64,000 nt of DNA from contig JAPMUG010000001.1 in NCBI GenBank assembly GCA_026692725.1, positions 248,001 to 312,000 of the forward strand, read 5' to 3'. Source of the DNA: Ecytonucleospora hepatopenaei. Taxonomy: Eukaryota; Microsporidia; Enterocytozoonidae. Within the stretch, counting starts at the first letter, position 1, and the number at the start of each line of letters is the position of its first letter. The translations under genes and the position numbers were made by a program. A model generated the notes under the pieces. That model was not told the origin of the DNA, ran no database searches, and saw only the letters and a program-made list of their open reading frames with translations. Positions 27,851-36,239 of this stretch are shown here, piece after piece.

Positions 27851-27956
27851 TATAAAATTAATTAATTTTTTTTTGTTAATTTTTTTATTTTTCAGATGTT
27901 TTAATGATATGTTTGACATTTAAACAATTGATTTTAAAATTTAATAATTAATTTTT

Positions 27957-29876
27957 TTAATAAATACAAAAAAGTAACATAAAAACTATGCCTCCTAATA
28001 AAGTTAAAAAACTAACTTTATCACTTAAAGATTTTAAAAAACACAGGTGTGCTTTTTTTACTTCACATTCTTCGTTTTTTAAAACATTTAAAGACATGCT
28101 TTTATTCATATGTGTGTTAATTTCCTTGTATAAACTGTCTTTTTCTGTTCTTAAAAAAGTTAAAAAAGAAATTTCACGTGCAAATGTATCTAACAGCATT
28201 TTTGTGTACAGTTGGTTTTCTAAAACTACACTCATGTTTTCTAACAGTCTTTTCATTTCATAGATTTGCTCATAAAAGTTTTCTTTATTTACTTTTGAGT
28301 GTGTAAGCTCTGTAAATTCATTTTTTATGAATTCTATTTTATTGAATGTCTGTAAAAACACCACTGCTTTTAAATGAAACTTCACCATTTTGCTGTCACT
28401 TAAATAATCTTTGAGCTCATTTGCAATGTTTTCTGTTTGTACTTGAATTTTGTTTATATTTTCCTCTATTTTTTGTTTTTCATTATTACCACCATTTTTT
28501 AAGTTCAAACCTGCAGAATTTGCAAATGCAACAAATCCATTTGAAAATATTTTTTGACATCCTTCTACTTCCCCCACAATGCATATTTTATCAAGTATCT
28601 GTGTGTAAACAAGCATGTAAACCCCGAAAAAGATATCTATCGTTAAACAGCAGAATGAAATACATCTTGACACAAAACCAATTTCCATTTGACATAGCAA
28701 ACACACGATAAAATAGCATACAAAAACACCATGAAATAAAAAATAAATTGTTATAAAAATTATGGCACTGTTTTTACTTTCTTGTTTTTGCCTATTTGTT
28801 TGTTTGTCATTTTTTATGGAGGAACCTGAATTTTGATCGGAATCATTGGTTGCTTGTTTGTTTAATTTATGTAGAGTCTCTTGAAGTCCTAGAACGCTTT
28901 TTATATCAGAATGCATATCTTTCACTACAGTTGGCATATTTTTTATGTCTGCATTAAACGATCTCATTTCTTCCTCAATTTTGTGTGCCTCTGTATACCA
29001 CTGTTCAAATATTTTTTCAAAACTTTTCCAATCTGATTTTATTCTTTCCAATGATTTTGTTATATCAGAGCCTTTTTCTTTAAATTCTACATTAGCCTTC
29101 TTTTCAATGTCAATAATTTTTGAAATTTTGCTCATATATTCATCATTTTGCTTTATAAAATGTTTTGTTTTTTGATCATCTTTTTCGTTTTCATCTGATT
29201 TTGTGCTTTTTTCAGTTAATTTTTGAACACTTAACTTTTCTTTTTTATGCTTTAAACTTTTCAATGATTTGTCTTTCTTTTCTTTATTTTTTTCACTATC
29301 ATTTGACTGTATATTGTTTTCAATATTGTTTGATTGAATATTATTTTCTTTATCATTTGATTGGACATTATTTTTAATATCATTTGATTGGACATTATTT
29401 TCAGGTTTTTCTTCTGTTAATTTTCCATATGTTATCTCTGGCAATTTGTTAAATGCACTTTGATGCAAAAAACTTGATTTTGATTTTTTATCAACAAACC
29501 AACTATCAAATACATTTGTTAAATTTTCATCAACAACTCTTAAAGCACTACCTATCTTGCGAAATCCAAACATTACCGCGCCTTCTCCTGGTTTTGCAGT
29601 ATTAAAAATTACTTCATAAGAAAATTTATAAACGAGTGCTGTAAAAATCAAAAAACACCCTGATGTATAAAAGTAAAATTCTTTTCTTACTTTCTTTTTG
29701 TTATTTATCAAAAATAGCAGATTTATTAACACAAAAAGAATTAAACCCACAAACAAAGCAGCAAAAATACCACTGCTTAACAAAAATTCTAAAAATATTT
29801 CGTTTACATTTTTAGTCGAATCAACTTTTATAGGGTCACCAAGAATCCAAACACGAATGCTGTCTAAAAGATTCAT
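27957..29876 (-). CDS. multi-pass membrane protein with coiled coil and NNxQSND repeats, 639 aa
   Basis: I recognise no family. Hydrophobic segments lie at about residues 33-57 and 71-91, then two near 375-428, and one at the very C-terminus (VSFLTLLGGIVFMLLFCIY). Between the first and second pairs is a charged region of about 280 residues. It contains four 9-residue repeats (residues 160-195, units such as NNVQSNDIK), a Lys/Glu run and a predicted coiled coil (about 240-330). A second coiled region lies between 450 and 600. The paired membrane segments around long loops recall fusion or scaffold membrane proteins, but that is only an impression. ATG at 29876 has no CCC box. Confidence 0.75.
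   Translation of the reverse strand: MNLLDSIRVWILGDPIKVDSTKNVNEIFLEFLLSSGIFAALFVGLILFVLINLLFLINNKKKVRKEFYFYTSGCFLIFTALVYKFSYEVIFNTAKPGEGAVMFGFRKIGSALRVVDENLTNVFDSWFVDKKSKSSFLHQSAFNKLPEITYGKLTEEKPENNVQSNDIKNNVQSNDKENNIQSNNIENNIQSNDSEKNKEKKDKSLKSLKHKKEKLSVQKLTEKSTKSDENEKDDQKTKHFIKQNDEYMSKISKIIDIEKKANVEFKEKGSDITKSLERIKSDWKSFEKIFEQWYTEAHKIEEEMRSFNADIKNMPTVVKDMHSDIKSVLGLQETLHKLNKQATNDSDQNSGSSIKNDKQTNRQKQESKNSAIIFITIYFLFHGVFVCYFIVCLLCQMEIGFVSRCISFCCLTIDIFFGVYMLVYTQILDKICIVGEVEGCQKIFSNGFVAFANSAGLNLKNGGNNEKQKIEENINKIQVQTENIANELKDYLSDSKMVKFHLKAVVFLQTFNKIEFIKNEFTELTHSKVNKENFYEQIYEMKRLLENMSVVLENQLYTKMLLDTFAREISFLTFLRTEKDSLYKEINTHMNKSMSLNVLKNEECEVKKAHLCFLKSLSDKVSFLTLLGGIVFMLLFCIY
29292..29399 (-). repeat. 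four tandem 27-bp coding repeats
   Basis: Four consecutive 27-bp units encode NNVQSNDIK, NNVQSNDKE, NNIQSNNIE and NNIQSNDSE within the membrane protein at 27957-29876. Confidence 0.85.
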
Positions 29877-30195
29877 TTATTTATAAAATCAAGTAGTTTT
29901 TAAAAATTCTGAAACATTAAAAAACATTTTTTTATTATCAAAAAGGTTTATGGTAACTAAATACCTATTTTTTCTTATAAGTATGTTTTATACTTATATT
30001 TTACTGTAAATAACAAATTTACGTTATAAAATTTTTTATTTGAATATATTTTTTTATTTTTTCTTTACAAATGTTATTTAGTTAGCATAAAAATTATAGA
30101 TTGTTTTTACAGATAAGTATTTGATTTAAAATAAAAACACGTTAATAATTTCAAATCACAACAATTGCTAAAATATGTCATTTTATTTTACCCAT
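29877..30195. other. intergenic spacer
   Basis: About 320 bp of AT-rich DNA between two divergent genes. I see no RNA gene. The CCC box at 30191-30193 belongs to the Rab gene. Confidence 0.55.
30191..30193 (+). promoter_or_regulatory. CCC start box of YPT1-like gene
   Basis: TTTTACCCATATGC puts CCC three bases before ATG 30196. It favours this ATG over the upstream in-frame ATG at 30175, which lacks a box. Confidence 0.7.
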
Positions 30196-30798
30196 ATGCA
30201 CAATACATATGATTATTTATTTAAAATAATTTTAATTGGAGACAGTGGCGTGGGTAAAACGTGTTTGATGAAAAGATACACAGAAAATGTGTTTTGTGAA
30301 AATTTAGCAGCAACCATCGGAGTCGATTTTAAAATTAAAACAATTACATTAGGAAGCAAAAAGGCAAAACTGCAGCTTTGGGACACCGCTGGACAAGAGC
30401 GTTTTAAATCGATCGTTTCAAATTATTATAGAGGTGCAGATGGTGTATTTGTTGTATTTGACATGTGCAACAAGGAATCTTTTAAACATATAGAGCTGTG
30501 GATAGAAGAATTTCTAATGAGAAATTCAAAAGAATCTTCAGAAATATTTTTATTAGGCAATAAAATGGATAAAATAGAAGACATTACTATAACAGATGAA
30601 GAAGTACATAAATTTTGTAGAGAACATGGGATAAAAAAGGATAATTTTATTAAAGTCAGTGCTAAAACAGACCTTTTGGTGGAAGATGCATTTTTAATAA
30701 TGACAAAAAACATGATTTCAAGGTTTGGAGACAAAAAAATTAACAGGGTTAAAAAATCGGCATTAAATTCAAACATTACAAGGGGTGGATGTTGCTAA
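30196..30798 (+). CDS. YPT1: Rab GTPase, Rab1/YPT1-like
   Basis: Rab of 200 residues: YDYLFKIILIGDSGVGKT (P-loop), TIGVDFKIKTI (switch I, the Rab1/Rab8 signature), WDTAGQERFKSIVSNYYRGA (switch II), NKMD and SAK for guanine recognition, and a C-terminal GGCC for geranylgeranylation. TIGVDFKIKT points to Ypt1, which acts in ER-to-Golgi transport; Sec4/Rab8 is the alternative. An in-frame ATG seven codons upstream is not preferred, because the CCC box lies just before 30196 and Rab proteins begin close to YDYLFK. It is followed 15 bp later by CCA1. Confidence 0.9.
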   Translation: MHNTYDYLFKIILIGDSGVGKTCLMKRYTENVFCENLAATIGVDFKIKTITLGSKKAKLQLWDTAGQERFKSIVSNYYRGADGVFVVFDMCNKESFKHIELWIEEFLMRNSKESSEIFLLGNKMDKIEDITITDEEVHKFCREHGIKKDNFIKVSAKTDLLVEDAFLIMTKNMISRFGDKKINRVKKSALNSNITRGGCC

Positions 30799-30813
30799 TT
30801 TTATTCCCTTATT

Positions 30814-32127
30814 ATGTTTTTAACAAAAAATGAAGTAAAAATCATAGAATTCATAAAACGATTTGCCCTTTCATTATCTTTCAAAACTGTTCCTAGAATT
30901 GCAGGTGGCTGGGTTAGAGATAAATTGTTAGGGATAAACAGCGATGATATAGACATTGCTATCCAAAATATTTCTGGATACAAATTTGCAGAGCTTTTGT
31001 TGGAATGGGGAAATTTAAACAAAAACATACATAAAATTAGTGCAAACCCTGAAAAATCAAAACATTTAGAAACTGCAGTTGTTCATCTTTTTGGGCGAGA
31101 TGTAGACTTTGTTATTTTGCGCACAGAAGTTTACTCAGATACAAGGATTCCTGAAATAAGACCTGGAACAGCAGAAGAAGATTCTTTAAGAAGAGACATG
31201 ACAATTAATTCTCTTTTTTATAACATAATAACCGGGTGCATTGAAGATTTTACTGGTAAAGGGTTGTTAGACTTAAAAAATGGAATTTTAAGGACGCCAT
31301 TATCCCCTAAACAAACTTTTTTAGACGATCCTCTTAGAATTTTGCGTTTTTTTAGGTTTCATGCAAAATTTAAATTTTTTCTTGTTAGTGAAGTGTGCGA
31401 TGCTATACAACAAAATGAAATTCAAAACGCATTTACAACAAAAATATCAGCAGAGCGTATTTGGAAGGAAATTTATAAAATGCTTCTTTATCCAGAGGGA
31501 ACTTTAGGACTGTTAAAGTTAGTAAGTTTGAATTTTATTTTCCCTATTTTTAAATTTAATTATCAAAATTTATGTGGTAAAAGCAATATTTTTTATAAAA
31601 AAACAAAAAGATTTTATCATTTATTAGAAAATAGAGATTATTTGGTATTGGTTAAGATATTTACAATTTTTCATGTTCTTGATGCAGAAAAATGCCAGTT
31701 TATTTTTAAAGAAATTTTAAAGGCCCCAGGTTTTTTTATAAAAAGCAGTACATTAATATATAAAAATTTTTCAAAAATAGACTTGATTTTTGATGAGAGA
31801 AAATGTATTATTTTACGCAATTTGATTTTTTATATGTTAGAAGCAAAAGAATTGTGGAAAGTATGTTTTATAATTTATTTTGGAATAAATGATGGTTTTG
31901 AAATGGAAATGATTTTAAAAGAAATAACCGTGCTTGAACTTGAAAGAAAATGTTTTTATAAAAAATTTAAGGTAAATGGAACAAATTTAAAACCATTTCT
32001 TGACAAACAAATTTCTTCTATGGGGTTTTATTTAAAAGTATGCAAAATGTTAGAAGTTGAAAATGAAAATCTTAACGCGGAAGAAATAATAAAAATGGCT
32101 TTAAAAGAGTATTCAATTAGTAAATGA
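30814..32127 (+). CDS. CCA1: CCA-adding tRNA nucleotidyltransferase
   Basis: Class II nucleotidyltransferase of 437 residues (yeast 546). PRIAGGWVRDKLLG and the catalytic DDIDIAI (D45, D47) form the nucleotide-transfer core. EDSLRRDMTINSLFYN is the RRD motif region, and FLDDPLRILRFFRFHAKF is the neck motif with ERIWKE after it. The enzyme adds CCA to tRNA 3' ends; since the tRNA-Lys gene here ends without an encoded CCA, it is required. CCC box at 30806-30808, ATG at 30814. The C-terminal half is AT-rich and poorly conserved, as is common. Confidence 0.95.
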   Translation: MFLTKNEVKIIEFIKRFALSLSFKTVPRIAGGWVRDKLLGINSDDIDIAIQNISGYKFAELLLEWGNLNKNIHKISANPEKSKHLETAVVHLFGRDVDFVILRTEVYSDTRIPEIRPGTAEEDSLRRDMTINSLFYNIITGCIEDFTGKGLLDLKNGILRTPLSPKQTFLDDPLRILRFFRFHAKFKFFLVSEVCDAIQQNEIQNAFTTKISAERIWKEIYKMLLYPEGTLGLLKLVSLNFIFPIFKFNYQNLCGKSNIFYKKTKRFYHLLENRDYLVLVKIFTIFHVLDAEKCQFIFKEILKAPGFFIKSSTLIYKNFSKIDLIFDERKCIILRNLIFYMLEAKELWKVCFIIYFGINDGFEMEMILKEITVLELERKCFYKKFKVNGTNLKPFLDKQISSMGFYLKVCKMLEVENENLNAEEIIKMALKEYSISK

Positions 32128-32130
32128 ATT

Positions 32131-32946
32131 TTATTTATTAATTATTTTTTGATAAATCAAAATAAACTGTGCTGTCAATATTTTAGCAACCATTAAAACA
32201 TCAAGATCAACTCTTTTTAAACAAAAATATTCAGAAAATGAATAAATACAGCGCGTTAATATGTAAAAAACATATCTTATCTTATGTTTATTCCAAAAAT
32301 TATACAAAAATCCTTTAGTTTCTTTAAAATTCTTGTTGTCTATAAAAATAAAAAGAAATAACATACAGAGCTTTACGTTGTTAGCCAACAAAAATGGAAT
32401 TATAGATTGAGAAGAGTAAATTAGCTGTTTTAAAATCAATCCAACTGAACTCAAAAACAAAACACTCAAAAGCATAAAAATTGAAACGTCATACGCTCTA
32501 ATTTCCATAAAAACAAAAACAGACATTATAACAGTAGATAAAAAGATAGCACCGGTATTAAGCTCTAATTTCTTCAAGTGACCTGAAATAATTTCAGTGG
32601 CCATGTAAAGAAGGATAATTGTAAAAGATTCACAAAATTTAAAAAAGAGCTGGGATATCTCCATGACAATAAATTCACTAAAAAGAAGATATTCGATCAC
32701 ACCAATCGCTAAACCAGTGACAAACTCAATGGTAGTAATTAGTTTTTTGTTTATAATCAAAAGAGGAGAACCGAGCAGCAAATTTAAAACAGCAACATAA
32801 AAGTTATTTGTATATGAAATGATTTGTTTTGAAACATCCAGTTCATTTATTAAAACAGCGCTGACGCACTCACTTATTATACATATTGCCACACAAATAT
32901 AGTTAATGTATCTTTTGTTTGTCATGGAATTTACAAAATTAACCAT
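32131..32946 (-). CDS. multi-pass membrane protein, SLC35/DMT transporter-like
   Basis: A 271-residue protein that is almost entirely hydrophobic, with roughly eight to ten membrane segments and few charged loops. ISQLFFKFCESFTIILLYMA with a following IISGHLKKLEL resembles the FK(S/C)-x-(K/E)-x-x-x-I-x-x-M motif of nucleotide-sugar transporters, and size and topology suit the drug/metabolite transporter clan. The substrate cannot be inferred. The frame extends five codons upstream from a TTG, but CCCC immediately before ATG 32946 (GCCCCAAAATGG) sets the start. It is convergent with CCA1 (3 bp between stops). Confidence 0.6.
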   Translation of the reverse strand: MVNFVNSMTNKRYINYICVAICIISECVSAVLINELDVSKQIISYTNNFYVAVLNLLLGSPLLIINKKLITTIEFVTGLAIGVIEYLLFSEFIVMEISQLFFKFCESFTIILLYMATEIISGHLKKLELNTGAIFLSTVIMSVFVFMEIRAYDVSIFMLLSVLFLSSVGLILKQLIYSSQSIIPFLLANNVKLCMLFLFIFIDNKNFKETKGFLYNFWNKHKIRYVFYILTRCIYSFSEYFCLKRVDLDVLMVAKILTAQFILIYQKIINK

Positions 32947-33266
32947 TTTGGGGCAAAACACAATAAAAATGACAAAAAACGAACAATTTCTACAGATGTA
33001 AAAAGAAACGTAATTTGATGTAAAGTAAAAAATAATTAGTTTTTTAACTAAAAAAATTTATTCAATGTAAATAATAAACAAACTGCAAAAATGATTCAGC
33101 ATAATTAATTAATTGCTTTTTATCTGTCTTAAATGATATTTAAATTTTTTACATTTTCCAAAAAATTTTTAAAAGCATAAAAAACAATAAGTTTCTTCTT
33201 TTTCCTTCTGAAACAATGCTTTCCCTCCCTTTTTTAAAATAAAAATAAAAAATATTTCTACCCCCA
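32947..33266. other. intergenic spacer upstream of histone H3
   Basis: About 320 bp of AT-rich DNA between divergent genes. It contains a run CCCCC at 33261-33265, adjacent to the H3 start codon. No RNA gene is seen. Confidence 0.55.
32950..32953 (-). promoter_or_regulatory. CCCC start box of DMT-like gene
   Basis: CCCC lies three bases before ATG 32946 on the minus strand and excludes the longer non-ATG frame. Confidence 0.7.
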
Positions 33267-33713
33267 ATGGCAAGAACTAAACAATCAGCAAGGAAGACAC
33301 CTGGATTAACTGGAGGTAAAGCACCTAAGAAACAGTTGGCAACAAAGGCTGCAAGGAAGACAGCAAACACAACACAGTCTGGAGTATCAAAGACCCACAG
33401 AAGACCAGGAAAGGTTGCTCTTAGAGAAATTAGGAGGTATCAAAAAAGCACAGACAGGTTAATAAGAAAATTGCCATTTCAAAGGTTATGCAGATCTATC
33501 TGCAGGGAGCAGGCAAATGCAGTAGATATTAGGTTTCAAGGACCTGCTTTACTTGCAGTTCAAGAAGCAACAGAAATGCACATTGTAGGAATGTTTGAGG
33601 ATGCATTATTATGTGCACAACATGCAAAAAGAATAACTGTCTTTGGAAAAGACTTTTTGTTGGTCCAGAGAATTAGGTCAAGGTTTATGAAGACAGCAGC
33701 ACCAACTGAATAA
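33267..33713 (+). CDS. histone H3 (divergent; CENP-A-like loop 1)
   Basis: Histone H3-family protein of 148 residues (canonical 136). The tail start ARTKQSARK keeps R2, K4, R8 and K9. After K9, TPGLTGGK replaces STGGK, a three-residue insertion. The K36 site reads GVSKTH, so K36 is replaced by Ser while the adjacent Lys remains. [12 protein letters not shown] and [10 protein letters not shown] are canonical. Loop 1 reads [14 protein letters not shown], two residues longer than H3 and without the FKTD of the K79 methylation site; a loop-1 insertion is a mark of [19 protein letters not shown] and TVFGKD also lean toward CENP-A. The C-terminus is extended (FMKTAAPTE). Five Cs precede the ATG. 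Confidence 0.93.
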   Translation: MARTKQSARKTPGLTGGKAPKKQLATKAARKTANTTQSGVSKTHRRPGKVALREIRRYQKSTDRLIRKLPFQRLCRSICREQANAVDIRFQGPALLAVQEATEMHIVGMFEDALLCAQHAKRITVFGKDFLLVQRIRSRFMKTAAPTE

Positions 33714-33736
33714 ATGTTTCTTATTATTTTTTACCC

Positions 33737-33988
33737 ATGAAAAAAAAGTTTTATATTTTACCTTTTTCTTATAAAAATCCTGATAAAGAAAATTTAGAAT
33801 ATTTTTTTGCAAAGAAAAAAGTGTTGTTGAGAGGAGAACCTTTTGTAATTGAACCGGTGGATAGCTCTGTTTATTTCTACAACAAGGAAAATGAAAAAAT
33901 AGATGCATCCTTTTTCTTTTTGAAATCTCCCGTGGAAACAACCAGTGTATTTGAGGAGGGAATTGAACTTTCTAAGAAAAGACTTTAA
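33737..33988 (+). CDS. hypothetical protein, 83 aa
   Basis: A small protein starting MKKKFYILPFSYKNPDKENL, with an aromatic, charged core and basic C-terminus (ELSKKRL). CCC directly abuts the ATG (33734-33736), the typical start context, so I regard it as real although only 23 bp separate it from the H3 stop. No family is recognised. Confidence 0.65.
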   Translation: MKKKFYILPFSYKNPDKENLEYFFAKKKVLLRGEPFVIEPVDSSVYFYNKENEKIDASFFFLKSPVETTSVFEEGIELSKKRL

Positions 33989-34034
33989 TTTATATGTAAA
34001 TTTTAATATGAGTCATAAACACAATTAGTTTATT

Positions 34035-34181
34035 TTATTTTGTATCATTAAGATTAGTTGCATTTCCATACATTTGATCCAAAAACATTTGTATTTGGTG
34101 AGTTTCTTTATCTATAATTTCTTGAACAATTTTTTCTGTATCTTGTTCTAGTTCATCTTCTGAATATTCTATGTTTAACAT
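34035..34181 (-). CDS. hypothetical microprotein, 48 aa
   Basis: Short acidic helical protein: MLNIEYSEDELEQDTEKIVQ, then EIIDKETHQIQMFLDQMYGN and a short tail. It looks like a single amphipathic helix pair, as in small subunits of larger complexes. The frame stays open 25 codons further upstream to another ATG at 34256, but CCCC directly before ATG 34181 indicates this shorter product. No family can be named. It diverges from ERO1. Confidence 0.55.
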   Translation of the reverse strand: MLNIEYSEDELEQDTEKIVQEIIDKETHQIQMFLDQMYGNATNLNDTK

Positions 34182-34185
34182 GGGG
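34182..34185 (-). promoter_or_regulatory. CCCC start box of 48-aa gene
   Basis: TTTACCCCATG on the minus strand; the box touches ATG 34181 and decides the start. Confidence 0.7.
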
Positions 34186-34326
34186 TAAATTTTATAATTT
34201 TTGTAAAGCTGTAAACATTTATTTATAAAAGAGCATAAAGATATTATGTTAGACATAAATCTATGTCTAGAGGTTTAATAATGAATAAAATTTTTTATAA
34301 AAAGTTTATAAAAGAAAGATTGTTTA

Positions 34327-34330
34327 CCCC
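34327..34330 (+). promoter_or_regulatory. CCCC start box of ERO1
   Basis: TTTACCCCTATG places the box one base before ATG 34332. Upstream in-frame ATGs at 34263 and 34281 lack it and would bury the hydrophobic N-terminus. Confidence 0.75.
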
Positions 34331-34331
34331 T

Positions 34332-35264
34332 ATGAAAATATTTTTGTTTTCATTACAAACATTGTGCACTGATTTTAAGGAAACTGAACTTGAAGTAGAG
34401 AGCCTTAATAATGAAATTTATGGTGATCTACGCAAGCTCGCCTCAACCGAATTATACAGTAAAATAAAAATAAATTTTTACGATAAATGCCCTAGGGTTA
34501 AAGATGATTGCACTTACACATCCTGTGAAGTACCAACCATTAAATATGGAGATAAAGAAGGTGTTATAGACCTTCTTTCCGTCATTGAGTCATTTTCTCC
34601 AGGCATAAAACATTCCAATCTTGTTTGGAATGACATTTACAAAACTACAGAAGACCAAAACATACTCAAAATTATAAGTGGATTGCATTTTTCAGTAACA
34701 ACTCACATTGCAGCATTCCATACAAAAATTTTTGGGTTTTATGTTTCCAACCCTAGAAAGTTTATAAACAGATATAATGAAGTGTATAAAAATAATTTTT
34801 TAAATCTATATAAAGTTGTGAGAACAGCGGTAGGACATCTTAAAAACATACCTGCTGATATAAACGATGAAACACGTGCTCTGTCAAATAAAATACGCAT
34901 AAAAGCACTTCCAGTCATAGAAACTTCAGTAACGGATGTCCTTGACAAATGCATAGCTTGTATAGCTTGTTTAAATTGTGAAAAGTGCATTCTTTGGGGA
35001 ACAATACAAACACGAGGACTCAAAAGTGTTGTCAAAGTGTTAAACAACAAAACATTATATCGAAACGATGTGATTTATCTTATAAATCTATTTAGAAGAT
35101 TAAGTGAATCTGTAAAACAATCTCGTAGAATGAAAAACGTTCTTTTTCCAAACATTTATTTACCAATTGTGTACTATAAACAGTTTACAATTTTAATTTT
35201 AGCAATATTTTTAATGGTTTACATGAATATAAGAAGAAAGCTTAGAAAAATCAAGGTGGAATGA
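34332..35264 (+). CDS. ERO1: ER thiol oxidase Ero1, reduced, with C-terminal membrane anchor
   Basis: Flavoenzyme that makes disulfides for protein disulfide isomerase in the ER lumen; 310 residues against 563 in yeast. The start MKIFLFSLQTLC could be a short signal peptide. KCPRVKDDC and the Cys at 53, 60 and 65 correspond to the N-terminal cysteine region of Ero1. ISGLHFSVTTHIA is the FAD-binding family signature. ACLNCEKCILWGTIQTRGL gives the active CxxCxxC (C213, C216, C219). A hydrophobic segment at about 283-300 and the tail RRKLRKIKVE follow; the last five residues fit the KxKxx ER-retrieval pattern. The family's long C-terminal helix region is cut short. Start chosen by the CCCC box. 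Confidence 0.9.
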   Translation: MKIFLFSLQTLCTDFKETELEVESLNNEIYGDLRKLASTELYSKIKINFYDKCPRVKDDCTYTSCEVPTIKYGDKEGVIDLLSVIESFSPGIKHSNLVWNDIYKTTEDQNILKIISGLHFSVTTHIAAFHTKIFGFYVSNPRKFINRYNEVYKNNFLNLYKVVRTAVGHLKNIPADINDETRALSNKIRIKALPVIETSVTDVLDKCIACIACLNCEKCILWGTIQTRGLKSVVKVLNNKTLYRNDVIYLINLFRRLSESVKQSRRMKNVLFPNIYLPIVYYKQFTILILAIFLMVYMNIRRKLRKIKVE

Positions 35265-35280
35265 CTTAAATAAATTTGTA

Positions 35281-35769
35281 TTAGCAAAACTTCCAACAGT
35301 TCCCACATGTTGTACATGTAACAAATGTGGTCATTGGTTCGTCACAAGAACGTGTTTGCATTTGATAGTAGGTACATTTATTTTGCTTACATTTTGAACA
35401 CTTAAACATCGTTGTTTCTGCTTGAATTTTAGCTTCTCTTGATGCATTTGTAGACTCTTCAATAATCTTACGTTCTATTTCTTTTTGTTTTTCGGTCTTC
35501 ATTTCTTCGTCTTTTAAACAAAAAAACGAGTTAATAGACATTTTCTTAGTATGTAGTGCATCAGAAAGGTCACTATTTTCTTTTAATCTTTGTAATTTTT
35601 CACGTACAATTTTAGGAAAGTTTTCTGAAAAATTGCGTGATATATAAACGGCTAAATCCAATGCTATTTCTTCTAAAACACTTTGCTCAGCATTTTTGCA
35701 ATTTTTTTCAAGGACAGCCAAAAACAATTCTTTTGCTTTTAAAATTTTTACATCATTTATATTTGACAT
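35281..35769 (-). CDS. DST1: transcription elongation factor TFIIS, domains II-III only
   Basis: A 162-residue TFIIS. Residues 1-85 form the polymerase-binding helical domain II. The C-terminal zinc ribbon has CSKCKQNKCTYYQMQTRSCDEPMTTFVTC..CGNCWKFC. The Asp-Glu pair that completes the RNA polymerase II active site for transcript cleavage is present, but the family motif RSADEP reads RSCDEP, adding a cysteine in the acidic loop. The N-terminal LW domain I of yeast Dst1 (309 residues) is absent. CCC box at 35776-35778 (minus strand). Confidence 0.93.
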   Translation of the reverse strand: MSNINDVKILKAKELFLAVLEKNCKNAEQSVLEEIALDLAVYISRNFSENFPKIVREKLQRLKENSDLSDALHTKKMSINSFFCLKDEEMKTEKQKEIERKIIEESTNASREAKIQAETTMFKCSKCKQNKCTYYQMQTRSCDEPMTTFVTCTTCGNCWKFC

Positions 35770-35803
35770 TCAGAAGGGTATATAAATATTTAAAATAATT
35801 TAT

Positions 35804-36190
35804 TCATGCCTTTATGTTCATTTCTTTAAATAAAAATGCACACTCGTTTGAATCAAGAACTTCTTTAAGAACCTTATTTGCTTCTTTGTTTACTTCACTT
35901 TTAACAGCTACATTTGAAATGTCTTTTCCTTCAACTATATTAGGTAGACTGGTTTCAAGAACATATCTTGTTGCAATTAAGTGCTTAACATTCACTCTCT
36001 TAACAAATGTCAAAAATTTCTCTGCTTTTTTCTTCTGCCACTCAGCCATGTGTTCTTTAACCTTGTATGGAATTCTATTAATTCCTGCGACTATGACATA
36101 ACTTTCATCAATAACGCTCAAAACAACTGCTTTTTTACTTGCCATGCGTCCTTTTGTCATAACAACGATCATATTTTTTTCAAAAATCAT
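35804..36190 (-). CDS. RPL27: 60S ribosomal protein eL27
   Basis: A 128-residue protein. The N-terminus MIFEKNMIVVMTKGRMASKK with KAVVLSVID is the KOW-type barrel of L27. VIVAGINRIPYKVKEHM and FVKRVNVKHLIATRYVLET are the conserved eukaryotic L27 core (family pattern K-x-V-N-Y-x-H-L-x-P-T-R-Y). The Lys-rich C-terminal segment is somewhat shorter and ends in MNIKA rather than the usual F-F-x-K-L-R-F. CCCC box at 36192-36195 (minus strand). No intron is seen. Confidence 0.9.
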   Translation of the reverse strand: MIFEKNMIVVMTKGRMASKKAVVLSVIDESYVIVAGINRIPYKVKEHMAEWQKKKAEKFLTFVKRVNVKHLIATRYVLETSLPNIVEGKDISNVAVKSEVNKEANKVLKEVLDSNECAFLFKEMNIKA

Positions 36191-36239
36191 TGGGGTAAAT
36201 TTTGCACAGAAAATTTGTCTTAAGTTTTATGCAATTTTT

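Noticed and set aside
30175..30195. Earlier in-frame ATG of the YPT1-like gene
   Set aside because: It has no CCC box, and Rab proteins normally begin just before YDYLFK, which fits ATG 30196.
36144..36239. Longer start for the 289-aa helical protein
   Set aside because: It overlaps the eL27 coding region on the other strand and adds residues that simply mirror it.
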